A stretch of 41,997 nt of DNA from Sulfuricurvum sp. (GCF_028712165.1 NZ_JAQTQR010000018.1:1-41997); one strand, 5' to 3'; positions 8,751 to 18,365 are shown, counted from the stretch's first letter. Made by a program: numbers and translations. Notes: generated by a model not told the origin, from the sequence alone.

Positions 8751-10550
8751 CTATTTACCGCTTAACTCCCGTGATAGCTTTAAAAACGCTTCTCCGTAGC
8801 GTTCGAACTTCACTTCCCCGATACCGCTGATACCCAACATCTCCTCTTTTGTATTTGGAAGCTGTTCAGCGAGTTCATAGAGGGTTTTGTCTCCGAAGAC
8901 GATGTAGGCGGGGATACGGTGCTCTTTGGCGATGGCGGCTCGGAGGGCTTTGAAATCCTCGAAATGGATCGGGGCATGGAGATCGCGTGTTTTTGTTTTG
9001 ACAGAGGCTTTTTTAGGGGATAGGCGCTCTTGTCGGATGTGGACGCTCTGTTTCCCTTTTAGAATCTCCGCACCGCTTGCGGTGAGTTTCAACGCTTTGT
9101 ATTCGTCAGGTTCGATGGCTCCGAGTTCGATGAGTCTTTTGGCAACCGTGCTCCATATGCTCTTACTCAGGTCTTTCCCTATCCCGAAAACACTGAGTTT
9201 CTCATGGGCGTTGGAGAGGATTTTCTCTTTTTCCTCTCCGCAAAGCACTTCGGAAATATAGGTTGCACCGAAACGTTCTCCGGTTTTATAAAGACACGAG
9301 AGGAATTTCTGGGCGGGGACGGTGATGTCGGTTTTGGGACTGAGTGAGTCTTTGCAGTTGTCACACCGATCACCGCAGTGCTCTACGCTGTCGCTGAAAT
9401 AGGAGGCAATCAGGCGGTGACGGCACTCTTCGGCGGTGGCGTAATCCATTGCGGAGCGGAGTTTGGCGAGGATCATCTCGCGATATTGAGGGTCGCTTCC
9501 CTCGTCGATGAGTCTTTTTTTGTTATAAAAATCGCTCCCCGAATAAAAGAGGACGGCCTCGGAGTCGATCCCGTCGCGACCCGCACGTCCGATCTCCTGA
9601 TAATAGTTCTCTATCGTTTTAGGCAGGGAGGTGTGGATGACGAAGCGGATGTCCCCTTTGTCGATTCCCATCCCGAATGCGACGGTAGCCACGATGATCT
9701 GCGTTTCGTCGTTTAAGAACGCCTGATGGACGCTTTGGCGCTGCTCAGGACTCATCCCCGCATGGTAGGCGGAACATTTCAGAGCTTTTTTCGAGAGAAA
9801 TTCGGCGATCTCCTCGGTCTCTTTGCGGGAAAAGGCGTAGATGATCCCGCTCTCCCCCTCGTGTTTGTTCAGAATGCCCATGAGCTCGGTGCGCCATCCG
9901 CTGTCACGCTCCCGGACGGAAATGGTGATATTTTTGCGCAGTACCGGCGCACGCAGTATCAGAGGATCACGCAGCCCCAACTGAGAGAGGATATCCTCAC
10001 GTACTTTCGGGGTAGCGGTGGCGGTAAAGGCGGCGATAGGGGTATGAGGAAATGCACAACGCAACTCTCCGAGTCTGCGGTAGTCGTCGCGGAACTCATG
10101 ACCCCATTCACTGATACAGTGGGCTTCGTCGATGACGAAATAATTGATATCCAGCATCGCTAGCCACGAGAGGAATCCGCCGTTCGCTAGCCGCTCCGGA
10201 GCGATATAGAGGAATTTTAAGATGCCGTTTTTTGCTTTTGTAAAAGTTTGTTGCTGCTCCTGCGGCGATTGGGCTGATGAGATCATTGCCGCCTCGATCC
10301 CGAGCTCATGGAGGGCGAGTACCTGATCGTGCATGAGGGCGATGAGCGGAGATACGACGATGGTGATTCCGTCCATCAGCAGGGTAGGGAGCTGATAACA
10401 GAGCGATTTTCCCCCTCCGGTAGGAAGCAGCATCGCCAGATCACGACGGCTCAAAATCGCGTCTACTGCCTCTTCTTGCATCTCTCTGAAACCGGGGAAT
10501 CCGAAGGTGTGTTTGAGGACTTTGTATTTATCGGTGAGGGATTCGGACAA
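8751..10550 (-). CDS. recQ: ATP-dependent DNA helicase RecQ
   Basis: The 599-residue protein has Walker A TGGGKS (44-49), DEAH (141-144), the TATATPKVR segment, and motif VI QEIGRAGRDG. An RQC zinc-binding region follows (CRHR...CGDRCDNC), then a winged helix and a C-terminal HRDC domain (about residues 525-599). It unwinds DNA 3' to 5' in recombination and repair. The start codon is TTG at 10550; it gives the usual short N-terminus before the FGFPGFREMQ motif. It diverges from lemA across a 129-base intergenic region. Confidence 0.95.
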   Translation of the reverse strand: MSESLTDKYKVLKHTFGFPGFREMQEEAVDAILSRRDLAMLLPTGGGKSLCYQLPTLLMDGITIVVSPLIALMHDQVLALHELGIEAAMISSAQSPQEQQQTFTKAKNGILKFLYIAPERLANGGFLSWLAMLDINYFVIDEAHCISEWGHEFRDDYRRLGELRCAFPHTPIAAFTATATPKVREDILSQLGLRDPLILRAPVLRKNITISVRERDSGWRTELMGILNKHEGESGIIYAFSRKETEEIAEFLSKKALKCSAYHAGMSPEQRQSVHQAFLNDETQIIVATVAFGMGIDKGDIRFVIHTSLPKTIENYYQEIGRAGRDGIDSEAVLFYSGSDFYNKKRLIDEGSDPQYREMILAKLRSAMDYATAEECRHRLIASYFSDSVEHCGDRCDNCKDSLSPKTDITVPAQKFLSCLYKTGERFGATYISEVLCGEEKEKILSNAHEKLSVFGIGKDLSKSIWSTVAKRLIELGAIEPDEYKALKLTASGAEILKGKQSVHIRQERLSPKKASVKTKTRDLHAPIHFEDFKALRAAIAKEHRIPAYIVFGDKTLYELAEQLPNTKEEMLGISGIGEVKFERYGEAFLKLSRELSGK

Positions 10551-10643
10551 GAGGTGCCTTTTGCAGGGATAAATTGCACCATTATAGCACGCAGGGGAAA
10601 GAAGGATAGATTCTTGTCACTTTTAGATTTTATTTTTATGCGT

Positions 10644-10649
10644 TATAAT
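10644..10649 (+). promoter_or_regulatory. -10 box of the lemA-TPM operon
   Basis: TATAAT preceded by T-rich sequence with roughly ten-base periodicity instead of a clear -35, as is common for sigma-70 promoters of Campylobacterota. The lemA ATG follows 30 bases downstream. Confidence 0.6.
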
Positions 10650-10679
10650 TGATTTCATATTACGGATAAAAGGGTAACA

Positions 10680-11273
10680 ATGAAAGCAATCGTCGGAGTT
10701 TTAGCGGCAGTCATTATCGGGGCAATCGTGATGATGTTTGTAGGGCATATGAATAATGTTCCAAAACTGGATGAATCGGTCAAAGCCTCATGGTCACAAG
10801 TCCAAAATCAGTACCAACGACGTGCCGATTTGATCCCGAACCTCGTCGCTACCGTCAAAGGGTACGCATCGCATGAAAAAGAGGTCTTTACCCAAGTGGC
10901 CGAAGCGCGTGCCAAAGTAGGGCAAATGACGATCACTCCTGCCGTTTTGAATGATCCGAAAGCGTTTGCCGCTTTTGAAAAAGCGCAAGGCGAACTGAGC
11001 AGTGCACTCTCTCGTCTGATGATGGTCAGCGAACGCTATCCCGAGCTCAAAGCCGATAAAAACTTTATGGCATTGCAATCGCAGCTGGAAGGGACCGAAA
11101 ACCGTATCAGCGTTGCACGCCGCGATTACATCGATACCGTCAAACAATACAATCTCGAGCTGCGTACCGTTCCGGGTCGCTGGGTAGCAGCTATTCTCTA
11201 TCCCGATGCGACGGTCAAAGAGACGTTTAGTGCCGAACCGCAGAGCCAAAAAGCGCCTACCGTATCGTTTTAA
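10680..11273 (+). CDS. lemA: LemA-family membrane protein (copy 1)
   Basis: The 197-residue protein has one N-terminal membrane helix (about residues 3-22). The LemA signature region follows: SWSQVQNQYQRRADLIPNLV, SRLMMVSERYPELKAD, and RRDYIDTVKQYN. The soluble helical bundle is expected outside the cytoplasmic membrane; the molecular role of LemA is not settled. It is followed after three bases by two TPM-domain genes, a widespread lemA-TPM association. A second lemA in this window (22296-22886) is paired with a protease instead. Confidence 0.92.
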   Translation: MKAIVGVLAAVIIGAIVMMFVGHMNNVPKLDESVKASWSQVQNQYQRRADLIPNLVATVKGYASHEKEVFTQVAEARAKVGQMTITPAVLNDPKAFAAFEKAQGELSSALSRLMMVSERYPELKADKNFMALQSQLEGTENRISVARRDYIDTVKQYNLELRTVPGRWVAAILYPDATVKETFSAEPQSQKAPTVSF

Positions 11274-11276
11274 ACG

Positions 11277-12158
11277 ATGATACGCTTTTTAGTATCTCTC
11301 TTCTTTTTTCTTGGAGTTGCCGCTTGGGCGGCTCCCACTTTTCCTGAGCTAAGCGGTCGTGTCGTCGATCAGGCAGGATTACTCACACCCGATCAAGAAC
11401 TATCCCTTTCAAATCTATCAAAATCAATCGAAGATAATACTACGGCTCAGGTCGTCGTCGTCACCCTCAAATCGCTGGAAGGATACGATATCGCCGATTA
11501 CGGCTATCAGCTCGGACGCCACTGGAAAATAGGGCAGAAAGGCAAAGATAACGGACTTCTTATCATTATTGCTCCCCATGATCACAAAGTCCGAATAGAG
11601 GTCGGATACGGTCTGGAAGGGGAGATTACCGATGCTCAGGCAAATGATCTGATCCTCACTAAAATGGTTCCACGGTTTAAACAAAAAGATGTTTACGGTG
11701 GAATTAAAAACACGATGGAAGAAATCAAAACAATTATCGCAAAAGAGTATCAGACAGAACCTGTCAAGGAAAAACCGCATCTTTTCTATATTCTTTCAAT
11801 CGCTCTGATACCATTGTTAGTTTTAATCTTTTGGGCAGGAACATATTATTTTTCAAAACAAGTGATATTTATCCTTAAATTAACGGTATCACTCTTTATT
11901 GGAGGCATAGTCGGTATGTTGGTTTGGATAGCAAGCCATCTAGTAATAGTTAGCGTAATTGGAGGTTTGATTGTATTTATTATTACCTACTTTACTAACA
12001 AAAAATCTGATTTTGGCTCTATTATCGATACAATTGGTAATTCGTCTGGTTCAATGAGCAGTGATTCGTTTGATATTTTCAGCGGAGGCGGCGGCAGTTT
12101 CGGCGGTGGCGGTTCAAGCATCGATATCGGTGATTTATTAGATGGATTGGGGAGTTAA
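11277..12158 (+). CDS. TPM-domain membrane protein, YgcG-like
   Basis: The 293-residue protein has an N-terminal signal peptide (first 20 residues), then a TPM domain (about 25-150). TPM motifs include GRVVDQAGLLTPDQE, NTTAQVVVVTL, GRHWKIGQKGKDNGLLI and IEVGYGLEG. Two or three membrane helices follow (about 170-235), and the Gly/Ser-rich end (GGGGSFGGGGSS) is characteristic of YgcG-type proteins. The TPM domain is thought to face the periplasm. The next gene overlaps it by one base (TAATG). Confidence 0.88.
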   Translation: MIRFLVSLFFFLGVAAWAAPTFPELSGRVVDQAGLLTPDQELSLSNLSKSIEDNTTAQVVVVTLKSLEGYDIADYGYQLGRHWKIGQKGKDNGLLIIIAPHDHKVRIEVGYGLEGEITDAQANDLILTKMVPRFKQKDVYGGIKNTMEEIKTIIAKEYQTEPVKEKPHLFYILSIALIPLLVLIFWAGTYYFSKQVIFILKLTVSLFIGGIVGMLVWIASHLVIVSVIGGLIVFIITYFTNKKSDFGSIIDTIGNSSGSMSSDSFDIFSGGGGSFGGGGSSIDIGDLLDGLGS

Positions 12159-12781
12159 TGAAACAGTTAAATGAGACGCTAAAAGCTCAGATCAAAGAGG
12201 CGATAGAGAGTGCCGAACGTCAAAGCTCATGCGAGTTTGTCGCAGTGATTACCCAAAAAAGCGCTAATTACCAAATATATGCTTTTTTCTTTGCGGCACT
12301 GAGCGCATTGTTAATCCCTCATTTGATTTATTGGCTGAGTGATTGGTTTAGTATTGAAAAAATCTTTCAGTTACAGATCACTTCCTTTATTCTATTGATG
12401 ATCCTTACCCAATTATCAGTGGTTACAAATGGATTGGTTCCATCGGCAGTAAAACAGCGTCAGGCGGCATTGGTCGCACAACAGAGTTTTCGAAAATTTG
12501 GATTGTATCGGACGTCGAAACGGCGGGCGATCTTGTTTTTTGTCTCTATCGATGAAAAATATGCCGAGATTATCACCGATATCGGAATCGATGAAAAAGT
12601 ACCTCAAGAAACATGGCAAGCGGTTATTCAAGAGTTTCGTCAAAATTTAGCGACGAAAAATGTAGCACAGGGGTATCTCGAAGCGATCGAAGCATGCGGT
12701 GCAATTTTGAAGCGAGAATTTCCTGCCGAAGCTGATGATACGGATGAATTACCGAATGAACTGATTATCGATCATAATTGA
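12158..12781 (+). CDS. second TPM-domain membrane protein
   Basis: The 207-residue protein begins with the start of a TPM-like fold (IESAERQSSCEFVAVITQKS). Two membrane helices interrupt it at about residues 40-90, and the TPM part resumes with KRRAILFFVSIDEKYAEIITDIGID. This split layout is typical of the shorter TPM protein found after YgcG-like genes. It shares an operon with lemA and the first TPM gene, with translational coupling through a TAATG overlap. Biochemical role unknown. Confidence 0.82.
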   Translation: MKQLNETLKAQIKEAIESAERQSSCEFVAVITQKSANYQIYAFFFAALSALLIPHLIYWLSDWFSIEKIFQLQITSFILLMILTQLSVVTNGLVPSAVKQRQAALVAQQSFRKFGLYRTSKRRAILFFVSIDEKYAEIITDIGIDEKVPQETWQAVIQEFRQNLATKNVAQGYLEAIEACGAILKREFPAEADDTDELPNELIIDHN

Positions 12782-12844
12782 GATCGTTTTTACACAAAAT
12801 TTATACATGATGAGTATGCTTATGCAAAAATAGAAGGATACTCT

Positions 12845-13489
12845 ATGCGTCGTCTTTCCCTGCTATCGATTTTGTTCCCGTTCTATATGTTTGCATCATC
12901 AATCCCCGAAAACGCCCTCTATCTGCAAGGACAAAGCGATAAAGGGATCATTTTGGCACACGGCAAAGGGATGAACCCTGATTTTAAAGTGGTGAAGCCT
13001 TTGCGTTTGGCACTCAATAAAGATATCGGCTTTCACACATTATCGCTGCAAATGCCCAATCAATTTGAGGCGTATGAAGATTATGAGAAGGAACAGCCGA
13101 AAGTCGATGCGATGATCGATCAGGCGATCGATTTTTTACACAGCAAGGGTGTCAAGACGATCTATCTGATAGGGCATTCGTTAGGGGCCGGGATGACCAG
13201 CAGCTATCTGGTATCTCATCCCGATGCCCCGATCGCAGGGTATATAGCTATCGGGTGTCGAGGGAATCAAAGCAAGCTCATTTCGTGTACCGACAATATG
13301 CCGAAAATAAAGATTAAAACACTCGATATCTGGGGCAGAGATAACAATGAGGATGAAAGCTTTGCCGTAATGCGTGCACCGCTTGTCGGAGAGCATTATC
13401 GGCAATACGGTGTTGAAGGTGCCAATCACGTTTTAGACGGATCGATGGATTTTGTCGTGGAAGAGGTTGAAGGGTGGCTTGAAAAGTAA
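12845..13489 (+). CDS. exported alpha/beta-hydrolase
   Basis: The 214-residue protein has a signal peptide (first 18 residues). The alpha/beta-hydrolase fold shows a nucleophile elbow GHSLGAG (Ser112), a candidate acid in DIWGRDNNED and a catalytic His in EGANHVLDG. An early GIILAHGKGMN loop probably forms the oxyanion hole. The layout resembles DUF3530-type hydrolases; the substrate is unknown and periplasmic location is inferred. An AGAAGGA ribosome site precedes the ATG. It stands alone after the lemA-TPM operon, with a 63-base gap containing an AT-rich promoter-like region. Confidence 0.8.
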   Translation: MRRLSLLSILFPFYMFASSIPENALYLQGQSDKGIILAHGKGMNPDFKVVKPLRLALNKDIGFHTLSLQMPNQFEAYEDYEKEQPKVDAMIDQAIDFLHSKGVKTIYLIGHSLGAGMTSSYLVSHPDAPIAGYIAIGCRGNQSKLISCTDNMPKIKIKTLDIWGRDNNEDESFAVMRAPLVGEHYRQYGVEGANHVLDGSMDFVVEEVEGWLEK

Positions 13490-13587
13490 AATTCAACATA
13501 TTTTACATTCCATTTAGTTATTTTAAACAAAAAAAAGTTATTATGCTCCTTGAATCATAATCTCTGTAGATAAGTATAGGAATAATA

Positions 13588-14130
13588 ATGTTTTTAGTGC
13601 TGGAAGTGGGATTTTTTGTATTCGCATTTTATCGAGGACGTGGGATTGAAGCGCTATTTGCTCTAGTGGCATTTGTCGGCGTAACATTTGGGTTGTTAGA
13701 ATCCGGATATGATCAACCCGATTTTATTCATTTGGCAGATGGTATTTTCATAATAACTTTAATAGTAATGGGACTTTTTCCTAAAAAAGAGAAACTTTCC
13801 CGATGCCCTCAATGTGATGCATTGATTTTGGAAGATAGGCTCAGTTGCAAAGAATGCGGCTATTTATTTAAAAATGATGTTGCAATGGAAAAAAGCAGCA
13901 AAAATATTTCGACAAAAACCATTGTAATGAAGACGATTGATGAATTTGAAAAGATTAAAAATCAGATTATAGAGCAATACGCACCGCTCGGTTACACCAC
14001 TCGCTCAATTGACAAAGAGGACTCCTTGATGCTGAAAAATGAGTATGTTAACAACTCCTATATTTTGCTCAAACGAGACGGATTTGAAGCGACAATAGAT
14101 ATTTATAATGTTAATAAGAATGTGGTTTGA
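13588..14130 (+). CDS. membrane protein with cytoplasmic zinc ribbon
   Basis: The 180-residue protein has two or three hydrophobic helices in the first 65 residues. A zinc ribbon with two CxxC pairs follows (CPQCDALILEDRLSCKECG). The C-terminal charged domain of about 90 residues is of unknown family. Zinc binding is a reasonable inference from the four cysteines; no function can be assigned. AGGAATAATA precedes the ATG. Confidence 0.72.
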   Translation: MFLVLEVGFFVFAFYRGRGIEALFALVAFVGVTFGLLESGYDQPDFIHLADGIFIITLIVMGLFPKKEKLSRCPQCDALILEDRLSCKECGYLFKNDVAMEKSSKNISTKTIVMKTIDEFEKIKNQIIEQYAPLGYTTRSIDKEDSLMLKNEYVNNSYILLKRDGFEATIDIYNVNKNVV

Positions 14131-14234
14131 AAATTTTTTGGAGAGCGAAATCGTAGAAAAAGAATGATCTGGATACGATAGCAACATGATAACGTTCTAT
14201 GGCAGATTAATCAACAGCCCATAAGGTTTAATAT

Positions 14235-14240
14235 TATAAT
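14235..14240 (+). promoter_or_regulatory. -10 box of lipoprotein gene
   Basis: TATAAT in an AT-rich stretch 29 bases before the ATG at 14270, with GATGAGG as likely ribosome site. Confidence 0.5.
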
Positions 14241-14269
14241 ATATTTGAAAGAATGATGAGGTTTTTGGG

Positions 14270-14863
14270 ATGGAACGCTTTAGTGTGCACAGTTTTGTTA
14301 TCTTAATGGCATTGGCAATGTTTGCAGGATGCGCACAGCACAGCGTCGAGAATGACAATCTCATAAATAAGATTCAGGAAGAGCCTAAAGCGGATATCAA
14401 TGTTTCGTCTGCAGCTTCTAAGCCTATAGCAGTGGAAAAAGTTTCAGAGAATAAAAAAAATCCATCCAATAAAACGACTTCAAAAAAAGATCTCTCTAAA
14501 AAAACTGATAAAACTTCCCTTACCACTGAATCTGAAGTAGAAATAAACATTGATGAGCTCAATCAAAAGGTAAAAGAGTATAAAACACGGGAAGTTCGTG
14601 AAATCTTAAATACCAATCCAAAAGCATTTGCAATGATCGAAGAATCGGATAAAAAACTTTATTATGTCGGTCCGAGCGGCTGGAGAGTGATAGACATTAT
14701 AGAGGGATTACGAAATAAGCGATTACATCAAAAAGAGATTATCAACCATATTAAAACCGCCAAACTGCCCTACAAAATGTACACTTACCACGAAATTCAA
14801 GTGTTGTTGAAAAATAAAATCCCGTTCAGAGTCATTAATACGATGATGACGGTCTCCAAATAG
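14270..14863 (+). CDS. lipoprotein of unknown function
   Basis: The 197-residue protein has a signal peptide ending in a lipobox MFAGC (Cys21), predicting lipid attachment. A low-complexity Lys/Ser/Asp linker of about 75 residues follows. The folded C-terminal region (about 100-197) contains YYVGPSGWRVIDIIEGLRN and repeated helical IxxHIKTAKLPYKMY segments. I do not recognise the domain. It converges with the diguanylate cyclase gene, with only four bases between the stops. Confidence 0.72.
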   Translation: MERFSVHSFVILMALAMFAGCAQHSVENDNLINKIQEEPKADINVSSAASKPIAVEKVSENKKNPSNKTTSKKDLSKKTDKTSLTTESEVEINIDELNQKVKEYKTREVREILNTNPKAFAMIEESDKKLYYVGPSGWRVIDIIEGLRNKRLHQKEIINHIKTAKLPYKMYTYHEIQVLLKNKIPFRVINTMMTVSK

Positions 14864-14867
14864 AGCT

Positions 14868-16370
14868 TTAATCCCAGATTATTGTATTACGCCCGCTCTC
14901 TTTGGCACGATATAGTTTTTGGTCTGCATCATTTAAAAATTCGGAGAAACTGTTAAACTGTGGTCGAAACTCTGAGACGCCTATACTGATGGTGCAGGAT
15001 ACCGATCCGCTTTTAGACGGAATGACTAACGATGCAACGCTCTCTTTGACCTCTTCTGCCAAAACTACAGCTTGTTCAACAGAGCTATTCGGTAAGAGAA
15101 TAACAAATTCTTCTCCTCCGATACGGGCGAATATATCGTCTTTACGAATACGTGTTTTGACGCTTTGGGTAATACAAATCAGAACATTATCGCCGCTTTG
15201 ATGACCATAAGTATCATTGATGACTTTGAAAAAGTCGATATCGAACAATATCAGTGATAATGGAGTCGCATACCTTGTAGCATGGGCAATTTCTCTTGTT
15301 GCATTTTCTTCAAGATAGCGTCGGTTGTAAATATGGGTGAGCGGATCGGTGATGGCTAACTGCATCAGCATCTCATTCGCTTTTTGAAGTTCTGCTGTTT
15401 TTTTCCCTACTTCGTTTTCAAGATTTTGAGCCAACGATTCCAATGCATTATTTGACTGGAGAAGCAAGCTGTTCGTTTCATTGACCTGACGGAGCAAAAC
15501 ACCGAAAAAGAGGGTTGATGTCATAAGTGCTGCGATAAATTCCTGTATGTAGAGCGTATTTTGTACGGGGGTAAAAACCGAAAACGGACCTTGGTGGTTT
15601 ATGGTGTAATAAATAGCGATCATGCTGACGATCATACCCATCGTCATCCCGGAACGAAGGCCGTTACGATAGACAATCCATAGGGTGATCAAAACAAAAA
15701 TCATCGGAGTTGTAGGAAGGACACTCGGGGTAAATCCGATCGAAAAGAGAGAAACTGCCAAAACAATCGTTGCGGCATCAGTAAATATGGATTCAAAAAG
15801 GTGTTGGGTAAAGAGAAACTTTTTAGGGTATTCGAACCATGAGAGGATTAACGGAGTCAGAAATAAAATTCCGAGTGAATCGCCGAAAAAGTGAATGCGC
15901 CACAAAGCGATAAAGTCGCTTTGCGTCTCGATTTGATTATAAAGAAGCTCTGTAAAGAAGGCACTGAAAGAGGGATTGATTGCCAAGGCGATAACGATGA
16001 ATAAGAGGACGAAGCGGATATTATTGAAGCTTTTGTGTGTTGAACACAGACGCTGCATCAAAAAGGCAGAAAGCATGGTTTCACCGAGGTTTATCAGTGC
16101 AAATTGAAATGCTTGAACGGGAGTAAAACTGGATATATCGGCTACTATTTCTGCGGTGATGATGGCTAAAACAATCCATATCCATTCACGCATCGGGCGA
16201 AGAAGAAAAACGGCCAATAATATACCGTTTGGGAACCATATGATCGACATCTCCTCATTCATGGTGGTAAATGCGAGGCTGATTTTACCTGCTGCCATAT
16301 AGGAAACCATCAAAATTAGGAGAAAGACGGGATAGTATTTAATGATAGTGAGACGTTTATCAGTATCCAT
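14868..16370 (-). CDS. diguanylate cyclase with MASE1 membrane sensor
   Basis: The 500-residue protein begins with an eight-helix MASE1 sensor (about residues 10-290; MSIIWFPNGILLAVFLL is typical). A coiled coil follows (about 295-335), then a GGDEF domain starting LTDPLTHIYNRRYLEE. The active site is GGEEF (418-422) and an intact RxxD inhibitory site RKDD lies at 409-412. An active, product-inhibited cyclic-di-GMP synthase is therefore expected. A GGAGG ribosome site and its own TATAAT precede it, but it also follows the histidine kinase gene by 70 bases on the same strand and may be partly co-transcribed. Confidence 0.92.
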   Translation of the reverse strand: MDTDKRLTIIKYYPVFLLILMVSYMAAGKISLAFTTMNEEMSIIWFPNGILLAVFLLRPMREWIWIVLAIITAEIVADISSFTPVQAFQFALINLGETMLSAFLMQRLCSTHKSFNNIRFVLLFIVIALAINPSFSAFFTELLYNQIETQSDFIALWRIHFFGDSLGILFLTPLILSWFEYPKKFLFTQHLFESIFTDAATIVLAVSLFSIGFTPSVLPTTPMIFVLITLWIVYRNGLRSGMTMGMIVSMIAIYYTINHQGPFSVFTPVQNTLYIQEFIAALMTSTLFFGVLLRQVNETNSLLLQSNNALESLAQNLENEVGKKTAELQKANEMLMQLAITDPLTHIYNRRYLEENATREIAHATRYATPLSLILFDIDFFKVINDTYGHQSGDNVLICITQSVKTRIRKDDIFARIGGEEFVILLPNSSVEQAVVLAEEVKESVASLVIPSKSGSVSCTISIGVSEFRPQFNSFSEFLNDADQKLYRAKESGRNTIIWD

Positions 16371-16399
16371 ACGGCTTCCTCCTTGTATGGTAGAAAACT

Positions 16400-16405
16400 A
16401 TTATA
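16400..16405 (-). promoter_or_regulatory. -10 box of diguanylate cyclase gene
   Basis: TATAAT on the minus strand, 30 bases upstream of the ATG at 16370, in the short gap after the histidine kinase stop. Confidence 0.5.
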
Positions 16406-16440
16406 ACTTATAAATGTAGCACGAGTATATTTTAAATAAT

Positions 16441-17610
16441 TTAAGGAGTTGCAGTAAATTGGATTCTAAATGTTGTCCCTTCATGAAGTTGCGATTCAAC
16501 TGTGATAGGAAAGTGGTATTCCTGACAAATCATATGGACAATATTGAGCCCAACTCCGAAACCACCGTTTGCATCATCAAAACGGGTATAGCGTAAAAAA
16601 ATATCGTTTAGTTTATCTTTGGGTATACCGATACCTGTATCTTTAACAGATAAAAAGCCGTTATTTAAAACGACAGTGATGTTTCCGGAACGTTTATTAT
16701 ATTTGATTGCATTGGAGAGGAGATTATCGATAACCCGAATCAGTTTTTCCGAATGAGCTTTTACGAATGTGGGTTGAATATTCAAATCAAAAGTGATTTT
16801 TTTGGCATCGGCAAGAGGACGAAAATAATGGATGCGTTCTTCGAGTATAGGGGCTAGATCGAGCGATTGTTCGGCAAAGGCAGTTTTTTGATAGAGTGTC
16901 AGAAAGGTCAGGTCGTTGTAGAGATGGGAAATCGTCCGAAGTGCAACGGTCATACGCCCAAGATGTTTGTCAATCTTTGGATCGGGTCCTTCTTCATAAA
17001 GACGTTCAACGCTCATCGTAATAATCGAGAGAGGGGTGTTGAGCTCATGGGTTGTATCACGGATGAAGCGGTCGAGTTTGCTGATATACACGCGTAACGG
17101 GCGAAGAAAAAGTTTAGAGAGCGTATAGATGACGAGCGTCATAAATATGATCGAGAAGGTCAAAACGATAAAAATGCTTTTACGGGTTTTGGCAAGTTCC
17201 TTGTCGATAGAATCGGCACGAATGACCAAATATCGATAGCGGTGTAGCTTTTCCATATCGATCGGTTCAATAGAATAGAAGTGGTCGTTATATTCGAACA
17301 TGCCCAATTTAAAAGGAATTGAAAAAGGCTTGTCGGAGGTATAAACGACCTTTTTTTTATCATCCATTATGGCTACTTCAAAACGGGGATCGCCGATCAT
17401 CCAGTCTTTGATATCCTGTATAGAGGTCGCAGAGTAGATATTTTCATTTACTTTGTCTGCATAATAGCGTATTGAATTTTGGCGTATATCGATATAGATA
17501 TTTTGTTGATAGTAATAATAGAGGACCGAGAGGGTTAATAAAAATAGGGTATTCAGGGCGACAAAGACCGATACGAACTGGATGAGGGGTTTGCGTTCAA
17601 TGTTGAGCAA
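16441..17610 (-). CDS. sensor histidine kinase
   Basis: The 389-residue protein has two membrane helices (about 10-33 and 145-168) enclosing a periplasmic sensor of about 110 residues. The HisKA phosphoacceptor is RDTTHELNTPL (His188), the N box DNLLSNAIKYNK, the G1 box VKDTGIGIP and the G2 box GGFGVGLNIV. It overlaps the upstream response regulator gene by 14 bases, so the two form a two-component pair. The stimulus is unknown; a diguanylate cyclase follows and could be a downstream output. Confidence 0.93.
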   Translation of the reverse strand: MLNIERKPLIQFVSVFVALNTLFLLTLSVLYYYYQQNIYIDIRQNSIRYYADKVNENIYSATSIQDIKDWMIGDPRFEVAIMDDKKKVVYTSDKPFSIPFKLGMFEYNDHFYSIEPIDMEKLHRYRYLVIRADSIDKELAKTRKSIFIVLTFSIIFMTLVIYTLSKLFLRPLRVYISKLDRFIRDTTHELNTPLSIITMSVERLYEEGPDPKIDKHLGRMTVALRTISHLYNDLTFLTLYQKTAFAEQSLDLAPILEERIHYFRPLADAKKITFDLNIQPTFVKAHSEKLIRVIDNLLSNAIKYNKRSGNITVVLNNGFLSVKDTGIGIPKDKLNDIFLRYTRFDDANGGFGVGLNIVHMICQEYHFPITVESQLHEGTTFRIQFTATP

Positions 17611-18286
17611 GATAGTATCCCTGACCCCGTATATTGACGATGGTCTCTTTTCCTAAAATTTTGCGGAGGTTTTTGATGTGAGTTCGAAGGCTCTCTTCTT
17701 TTGTCTCATCATCATAGTCCCAGGCAGCAGAAAAAAATTGCTCATTGCTGATAATCTCACCTGGATGGATGAGGAGCATTTTAAGAATTTTCGACTCTTT
17801 TCGGGCTAGTGGGATCTCTTTGTCATCTTCGTAAAGACGATTGAGCTGAGGGTTAAAATAGATATTTTTTGTAATGGTGATTTTATCGTTTGATTTATGG
17901 AAAAACTGCCGTTTCATAAGCGATTTAATCCGGATCTCCAGTTCTTTGAGCTCAAAAGGCTTGCGTAGAAAATCATCGCATCCGGAATCAAACGCTTTGG
18001 AAAGATCATCGATACTTGATAGGGAACTGATAAAAATCGCCGGATTTTCTTTGCCCTCATGACGTAATTGCTTTAATACATCAAAACCGTTTTGCAACGG
18101 AACTTTGATATCCAGCAAGTAGAGGTCAAATGCTTCATCGTAGGCGGTATCCACTGCTTCAAATCCGTCATAGACACAGACGACTTCATATCCGAGTTCT
18201 TCAAGAAATTCTTGAATGATTTCGGAGAGGGTTTCATCGTCTTCAAGCAGTAAAATTTTTTGGCGCGATAATGGATTGGTTTGCAT
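17597..18286 (-). CDS. OmpR-family response regulator
   Basis: The 229-residue protein has a receiver domain with acidic pair Asp16/17, phosphoacceptor Asp59 (YLLDIKVP) and Lys109 (RKPF). The C-terminal winged-helix DNA-binding domain contains SLRTHIKNLRKILG and GQGYYL. It should be phosphorylated by the kinase encoded just downstream. The ATG has no Shine-Dalgarno and lies only seven bases after a TATAAT, so the mRNA may be leaderless. It is divergent from the globin gene at 18418. Confidence 0.93.
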   Translation of the reverse strand: MQTNPLSRQKILLLEDDETLSEIIQEFLEELGYEVVCVYDGFEAVDTAYDEAFDLYLLDIKVPLQNGFDVLKQLRHEGKENPAIFISSLSSIDDLSKAFDSGCDDFLRKPFELKELEIRIKSLMKRQFFHKSNDKITITKNIYFNPQLNRLYEDDKEIPLARKESKILKMLLIHPGEIISNEQFFSAAWDYDDETKEESLRTHIKNLRKILGKETIVNIRGQGYYLAQH

Positions 18287-18292
18287 AGTCGG

Positions 18293-18298
18293 ATTATA
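18293..18298 (-). promoter_or_regulatory. -10 box of the response regulator gene
   Basis: TATAAT on the minus strand followed by six bases and the ATG at 18286; this spacing places transcription start at the start codon. Confidence 0.5.
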
Positions 18299-18365
18299 GC
18301 ATCGTTAAAAAAATTGTGAATCATCCTTATCCAAAATATCTTACAAATCTTTAAGAAATTTATCC

